Positions 14,287 through 15,147 of a DNA stretch of 15,147 nucleotides are shown here, one piece after another. A model generated the notes under the pieces. It worked only from the letters and a program-made list of their open reading frames with translations, did not search any database and had not been told where the DNA came from. The DNA lies in assembly GCA_023132105.1 (NCBI GenBank), contig JAGLYS010000063.1:1-15147 (forward strand). Reading direction: 5' to 3'. Position 1 is the first letter of the stretch. Each line of letters starts with the position of its first letter. The translations under genes and the position numbers were made by a program. This DNA comes from Caldifarciminota bacterium (GTDB taxonomy: Bacteria > Hydrothermota > 32-111 > QNBC01).

Positions 14287-14901
14287 ATGAAAAGAATTTG
14301 CAAATTAACGATCATTATTTATATATTTATATTAATTCCATTCATTATATTCTGTGATAATGACATACAAAGTATTATAAAAGAATCTCTCGAAACACAT
14401 TTAATATTAACAAATAATAATCCGACAATAGGAAAAGAATTCGAAATTATTTATACAATTAAATTGAAAGAAAATTGTGACTCATCTATTTTGAATGTTT
14501 TTCTCGAAAACTTATCTGTTACCGTAAGTTGTTTCCCTCAGGAAGCACTGGAGTTTCTTAGCGAAAATAGTTTATCTTCTCTGAATCTAACACCCGTCAA
14601 ATATCAACAATTAAAAGTAAGGTGTAAAATAGCAGATTGGGTTAAAATGATATATATAGATGCAAATATTATATATTTTCCGAATAAAGGCGAACAAAAA
14701 TTTTCCTGTGATGCAAAAGAAACTATTCTTTATCTGACAAACCCCTCAACGGGGCAATACTCTATAAATAATGAAAATGAAAACCTTAAAATTAAACTCT
14801 CCAAAAGAGATAGCAGAAAGAATTTACCCAATAAGTATATATTAATACTGGCAGGCACTGCTATTTTCATGATTTCATTGTTATTTGCTTTAAATCAATA
14901 A
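14287..14901 (+). CDS. Unrecognised exported protein with C-terminal membrane anchor
   Basis: A 204-residue protein I do not recognise. Residues 1-23 look like a signal peptide (basic MKRICK, then a long Ile-rich hydrophobic run ending near FCD). Residues about 35-150 appear beta-rich. The pattern NNPTIGKEFEIIYTIKL resembles the opening strands of Ig-like domains in BatD-type or cohesin-like periplasmic proteins, but the match is only by eye. Residues about 183-202 form a single hydrophobic helix followed by only two residues, so the bulk of the protein probably faces the periplasm. It has its own strong promoter and ribosome site and is a single-gene transcript. It is divergent from the big operon and stops 7 bases from the stop of the convergent feoB-like gene. 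Confidence 0.75.
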   Translation: MKRICKLTIIIYIFILIPFIIFCDNDIQSIIKESLETHLILTNNNPTIGKEFEIIYTIKLKENCDSSILNVFLENLSVTVSCFPQEALEFLSENSLSSLNLTPVKYQQLKVRCKIADWVKMIYIDANIIYFPNKGEQKFSCDAKETILYLTNPSTGQYSINNENENLKIKLSKRDSRKNLPNKYILILAGTAIFMISLLFALNQ

Positions 14902-14908
14902 AGTATTG

Positions 14909-15147
14909 TTATAAAAACATTTGACCGGTTATTCTGGCAATTAATGCTAGTATAATCGCTACAAGAAGTGTTGTTACTGTTATTATTGTCATTTTCTTCC
15001 ACCCAAGTTCCATTTTCAGGGCTGCTATTGTCGAAACACATGGGACATAAAATACGGTAAAGATAGCAAACACAAAAATCTGTGATTTTGTCATAACCTC
15101 AATTACATTATTTGTTCCAAGTGCTTGATTAAGCATAACAAGTGTAA
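14909..15147 (-). CDS. feoB: FeoB-like ferrous iron transporter, C-terminal fragment (cut by window edge)
   Basis: The reading frame stays open to the right edge of the window, giving the last 79 or so residues of a larger membrane protein. An internal Met at 15136 is not the true start, because the codons before it (reading TLV) continue the family sequence. The match is to the C-terminal gate/helix region of FeoB: LGTNNVIEVMT, then FVFAIFTVFYVPC, STIAALKMELGWKK and a final hydrophobic helix. The YxPC cysteine is typical of this segment. FeoB imports Fe(II) across the inner membrane using a G-protein domain that would lie beyond the window. The gene is convergent with the secreted protein gene. 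Confidence 0.82.
   Translation of the reverse strand, partial: TLVMLNQALGTNNVIEVMTKSQIFVFAIFTVFYVPCVSTIAALKMELGWKKMTIITVTTLLVAIILALIARITGQMFL

Overview
This is an AT-rich bacterial chromosomal segment. Every gene is short-spaced, uses the standard code (TGA and TAA as stops) and reads intact to its stop. Promoters look like ordinary sigma70 sites (TTGACA with a TATAAT-like -10). A predicted lipoprotein of Ig-like type, a diguanylate cyclase and an MJ0042-type zinc-ribbon protein point to a Gram-negative-type bacterium, perhaps from the FCB/candidate-phylum or deltaproteobacterial sphere. The phylum cannot be fixed from this window. No phage, transposon, tRNA, rRNA or CRISPR was seen.

Layout. 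Positions 1-361 are non-coding and hold short degenerate repeats, including two arrays of four 7-bp units. A promoter at 315-343 then drives a plus-strand three-gene unit: a zinc-ribbon protein (362-1222), recJ (1224-2918) and a PgeF-type multicopper-fold protein (2896-3573). This unit meets, with an 11-bp tail overlap, a minus-strand run of nine genes spanning 14175 down to 3563. In transcription order these are an iron-containing alcohol dehydrogenase, a Cof-type HAD phosphatase, a YfcE-like phosphodiesterase, uvrB, nadC, an Ig-like lipoprotein, a TPR-GGDEF protein, a COG2509-type FAD protein and an acetylpolyamine amidohydrolase/HDAC-family protein. Five of the eight junctions are 4-base ATGA overlaps; the others overlap by 17 or about 23 bases or leave 5 bases. 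It therefore reads as one long operon with a single visible promoter at 14182-14210. That promoter sits so close to the first ATG that the message is probably leaderless. The divergent plus-strand gene at 14287-14901 encodes an unrecognised signal-peptide/C-terminal-anchor protein. It runs tail to tail into the 3' end of a feoB-like ferrous iron transporter, which is cut by the window edge.

The gene content is mostly housekeeping: DNA repair (recJ, uvrB), NAD synthesis (nadC), metabolite clean-up (HAD, phosphodiesterase, PgeF) and signalling (GGDEF). The operon does not describe one obvious pathway. I did not find a clear new defence or mobile system. The most unusual points are the Asn in place of the third zinc-ligand Asp in the HDAC-family protein, the probable leaderless start of a nine-gene operon, the shortened N-terminus of the PgeF protein, and the translational coupling of uvrB to signalling and metabolic genes.
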